A stretch of 46,129 nt of DNA from Candidatus Coproplasma excrementigallinarum (GTDB taxonomy: Bacteria; Bacillota; Clostridia; Christensenellales; Borkfalkiaceae), in contig DVNE01000012.1 in NCBI GenBank assembly GCA_018714625.1, positions 1-46,129 on the forward strand, read 5' to 3'. A program made the position numbers and the translations under genes. Within the stretch, counting starts at the first letter, position 1. Each line of letters begins with the position of its first letter. Below are positions 44,507 through 46,129 of this stretch, one piece after another. The notes beneath the pieces were generated by a model, which did no database searches, was not told the origin of the DNA, and saw only the letters and a program-made list of their open reading frames with translations.

Positions 44507-44535
44507 TTGCACCCTTGCGCCATTAGTGATAAAAT
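44507..44535 (+). promoter_or_regulatory. Promoter implying a leaderless transcript
   Basis: TTGCAC (44507-44512), 17 bp, TAAAAT (44530-44535) with TGA before the -10. The ATG of the next gene begins at 44542, seven bases after the -10, where transcription would start. Confidence 0.6.
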
Positions 44536-44541
44536 AAATAC

Positions 44542-44820
44542 ATGCAGTTAAAAACAGAGGTCATCTCCGAGGCGGCCGACGCCGAATACGGCGGAACGCA
44601 GGTAATGGAATGCGTCAAGGGCGAGTTTATCCTCGACGAGATATTCAAACTTAATTTTTTCAGGATAGTAATAGACGACATCGTTGGCGACGCACTTTGC
44701 TTCAGGCTTATGGAGGGCGCCGTTGCACACTATTTTGTGCTCGAAGGCGTGGGTGATACCGCCGTTTTCGAAAGGGAGACGCCCGTAGGCAACGACTTTT
44801 TCAGGTTTACGCTTCTGTAA
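44542..44820 (+). CDS. Small acidic hypothetical protein
   Basis: The 92-aa protein starts MQLKTEVISEAADAEYGG. It is acidic, with no signal peptide or membrane segment, and probably alpha/beta (FRIVIDDIVGDALCFRLMEG, HYFVLEGVGDTAVFE). I do not recognise a family. Its codon use resembles its neighbours and it fills the space between two clear genes, which supports it being real. It has no Shine-Dalgarno, and its ATG coincides with the expected transcription start, so it may be translated leaderlessly. It ends 126 bp before the dehydrogenase. Confidence 0.65.
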   Translation: MQLKTEVISEAADAEYGGTQVMECVKGEFILDEIFKLNFFRIVIDDIVGDALCFRLMEGAVAHYFVLEGVGDTAVFERETPVGNDFFRFTLL

Positions 44821-44902
44821 ATTGTTAATAAAAAATGTCGGCCGCGCGCGGCTAAATATCGTATGAGAAGAGGGGTTCAAAGGGTATAAAAAATTAAAAA
44901 GA

Positions 44903-44927
44903 GCGGCACATATGCCGCAATTAACGC
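44903..44927 (+). repeat. Dispersed palindromic element, copy E
   Basis: GCGGCACATATGCCGC followed by AATTAACGC. It lies only 8 bp before the AAGGAG SD of the dehydrogenase, so in this copy it falls in or near a 5' UTR. Confidence 0.6.
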
Positions 44928-44946
44928 ATATATAAAGGAGAAAAAA

Positions 44947-45927
44947 ATGGAAGACGCGGGCAAGAAATACAGGATAGTTTCACTTGACACGCACACCCTC
45001 TCTGTGGGCGACCTTGATTTTTCTGTAATAGAGGCGCTCGGCGACGTAAAATTCTACGACATCCTTACGGAAGAGGAAATCCTTAAGGTGACGCGCGACG
45101 CAGAGATGCTTCTCGTAAACAAAGTCAACGTGACGCGCAAGCTTATCGATAACTGCCCTGACCTAAAGTATGTGGGCACGTACTCCACGGGTTACAACAA
45201 TGTTGACCTTGCCGCCCTTAACGAACGCGGCATAGTCTGCTGCAATGTGCCCGGTTATTCCACACACGCCGTATGCCAGCACGTGTTTGCACTGCTGCTT
45301 ATGGCAGAGGGCAGCACCGACCACTACCGCGCCTCCGTCGATGCGGGTGACTGGGTAAAAAGCAAGTCGTTCTGCTACTTCAAGTGGCCAATGTTCGAAG
45401 TATTCGGCAAAACATTCGGCGTGTACGGCTATGGCAGCATAGGCAGGGCCGTTGCCCGCGTGGCCGAGGCCTTCGGAATGAAGGTTTTGGTACATTCGCG
45501 CACGCAGCCTAAGGATTGCCCCTATGAATATGTCTCTGAAGACGAGATTTTCAGGCGCAGCGACTATCTCTCGCTCCATTGCCCGCTGACAGCCGCAACC
45601 GAAAAAATGATAAATGCCGCGTCGCTTGCAAAAATGAAGAAGTCCGCCGTGCTTATAAATACCGCGAGGGGAGGGCTGGTAGACGAGGCAGCGCTTGCCG
45701 AGGCGCTCAATTCGGGCACAATACGCGGAGCCTGCCTTGACGTGCTCACCCAGGAGCCTATGGAGCAGGGCAATCCGCTTCTCGGGGCAAGGAATTGCAT
45801 AATAACGCCGCACATAGCATGGGGGCCTGCCGAAACGCGCGCCCGTCTTTTAAATATCGTTGCGGAAAACATCAAGGCGTTTATAAACGGCAAGCCACAG
45901 AATGTAGTCAACGGCAATGTAAAATAA
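44947..45927 (+). CDS. D-isomer-specific 2-hydroxyacid dehydrogenase
   Basis: The 326-aa cytoplasmic NAD(P)-dependent dehydrogenase interconverts 2-keto acids and D-2-hydroxy acids. It has a Rossmann motif G-x-G-x-x-G at 161-166 (YGYGSIGRAV) and the catalytic triad Arg241 (NTARGGLVDE), Glu270 (LTQEP) and His289 (TPHIAWG). The N-terminal substrate domain has YVGTYSTGYNNVDL and YSTHAVCQHVFALLL. The layout best fits glycerate/hydroxypyruvate reductase-like members, but substrate is uncertain. Length is normal. The SD AAGGAG is strong. Confidence 0.93.
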   Translation: MEDAGKKYRIVSLDTHTLSVGDLDFSVIEALGDVKFYDILTEEEILKVTRDAEMLLVNKVNVTRKLIDNCPDLKYVGTYSTGYNNVDLAALNERGIVCCNVPGYSTHAVCQHVFALLLMAEGSTDHYRASVDAGDWVKSKSFCYFKWPMFEVFGKTFGVYGYGSIGRAVARVAEAFGMKVLVHSRTQPKDCPYEYVSEDEIFRRSDYLSLHCPLTAATEKMINAASLAKMKKSAVLINTARGGLVDEAALAEALNSGTIRGACLDVLTQEPMEQGNPLLGARNCIITPHIAWGPAETRARLLNIVAENIKAFINGKPQNVVNGNVK

Positions 45928-46003
45928 AACGCAGATACAAAACAACCTAAAAGGCAATGACGAATAAAACGGCAATAGAGATAAATTAAAAGACCTCCGC
46001 AAA

Positions 46004-46055
46004 GGGTGTATTCAATAGAGATGGCAATAATTAACAAAAAATAGCGAATACACCC
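46004..46055. repeat. Inverted repeat near the right end
   Basis: GGGTGTATTC (46004-46013) and GAATACACCC (46046-46055) enclose 32 nt. The nearby motif CAATAGAGAT occurs twice (from 45974 and from 46013). No gene is seen in 45928-46129. Confidence 0.55.
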
Positions 46056-46068
46056 CAAGGGCAAGTCA

Positions 46069-46106
46069 GGAAAAGAGCGGGCTCAGAGACTCCGCTCTTT
46101 TTTGTC
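46069..46106 (+). terminator. Intrinsic terminator at the right end
   Basis: AAAAGAGCGG (46071-46080) pairs with CCGCTCTTTT (46092-46101), and a run of T follows. It probably ends the dehydrogenase transcript. Confidence 0.75.
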
Positions 46107-46129
46107 TAATGTTCCCGTGATAGTCACCG

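Noticed and set aside
44298-44537. 79-aa plus-strand frame before the small acidic gene
   Set aside because: It covers the MATE promoter region and has atypical composition, no SD and no motif.
1-46129. CRISPR array, prophage, integrative element or insertion sequence
   Set aside because: No regularly spaced repeats, no transposase or phage structural genes and no active integrase are seen; the only recombinase-like protein lacks catalytic residues.

Overview
The window looks like a chromosomal contig end from an anaerobic, gut-type Firmicute (Clostridia; a Christensenellales-like lineage is my guess, not shown). The support is gene content: an NADH-linked trimeric [FeFe] hydrogenase, an AgrA/AgrC-type two-component pair, an Opp peptide transporter, GH2 and GH3 glycosidases, lipoproteins and an LPXTG-less surface giant. 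ATA is used heavily for isoleucine. The left end breaks inside a 23S rRNA gene, as assemblies often do at rRNA operons.

Layout. 1-490: 23S 3' end, 5S rRNA and a strong terminator. 708-3955: a YbaK-type deacylase, then a convergent UvrA2-like ATPase. 4276-5072: a promoter bracketed by two related palindromes, driving a serine-recombinase-like protein whose catalytic Ser and two active-site Arg are replaced. 5168-17430: a surface glycan/phosphate block with a 2375-aa secreted protein (phosphodiester glycosidase, metallophosphatase, cell-wall-type repeats), a lipoprotein, an AT-rich GT2-HAD fusion and a lipoprotein tyrosine phosphatase. 17830-22584: GH3 beta-glucosidase and a LytTR/GHKL pair. 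23180-28395: an Opp operon in which a lipoprotein is joined to the 3' half of oppB, followed by intact oppC, oppD, oppF and a small membrane protein. 28709-37622: GH2 hydrolase, TraX-family protein, NCS2 purine permease, GT4 glycosyltransferase and an OmpR-type two-component system. 38218-42335: HydC-HydB-HydA hydrogenase behind a leader of about 220 nt. 42336-46129: a duplicated 50-bp intergenic element, a MATE transporter, a small protein with an apparently leaderless mRNA, and a D-2-hydroxyacid dehydrogenase.

How it fits together. GH2, GH3 and the Opp transporter suggest growth on glycans and peptides. HydABC would dispose of reductant as H2. The 5.1-17.4 kb block suggests remodelling of phosphate-bearing surface or host glycans. 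Many promoters read by eye share one pattern: TTGnnn, a 17-bp spacer, and an A/T-rich -10 preceded by TGn. Convergent gene pairs are usually separated by long perfect hairpins.

Most interesting items: the catalytically dead recombinase with its paired operators; the glycosidase-phosphatase giant; the truncated oppB; OppD with a Lys in the Q-loop and an insertion; a dispersed palindrome (GCGGCAYATATGCCGC plus a TTAACG tail) found in five intergenic places; and the leaderless small gene. All homology calls are by eye, with no database search.
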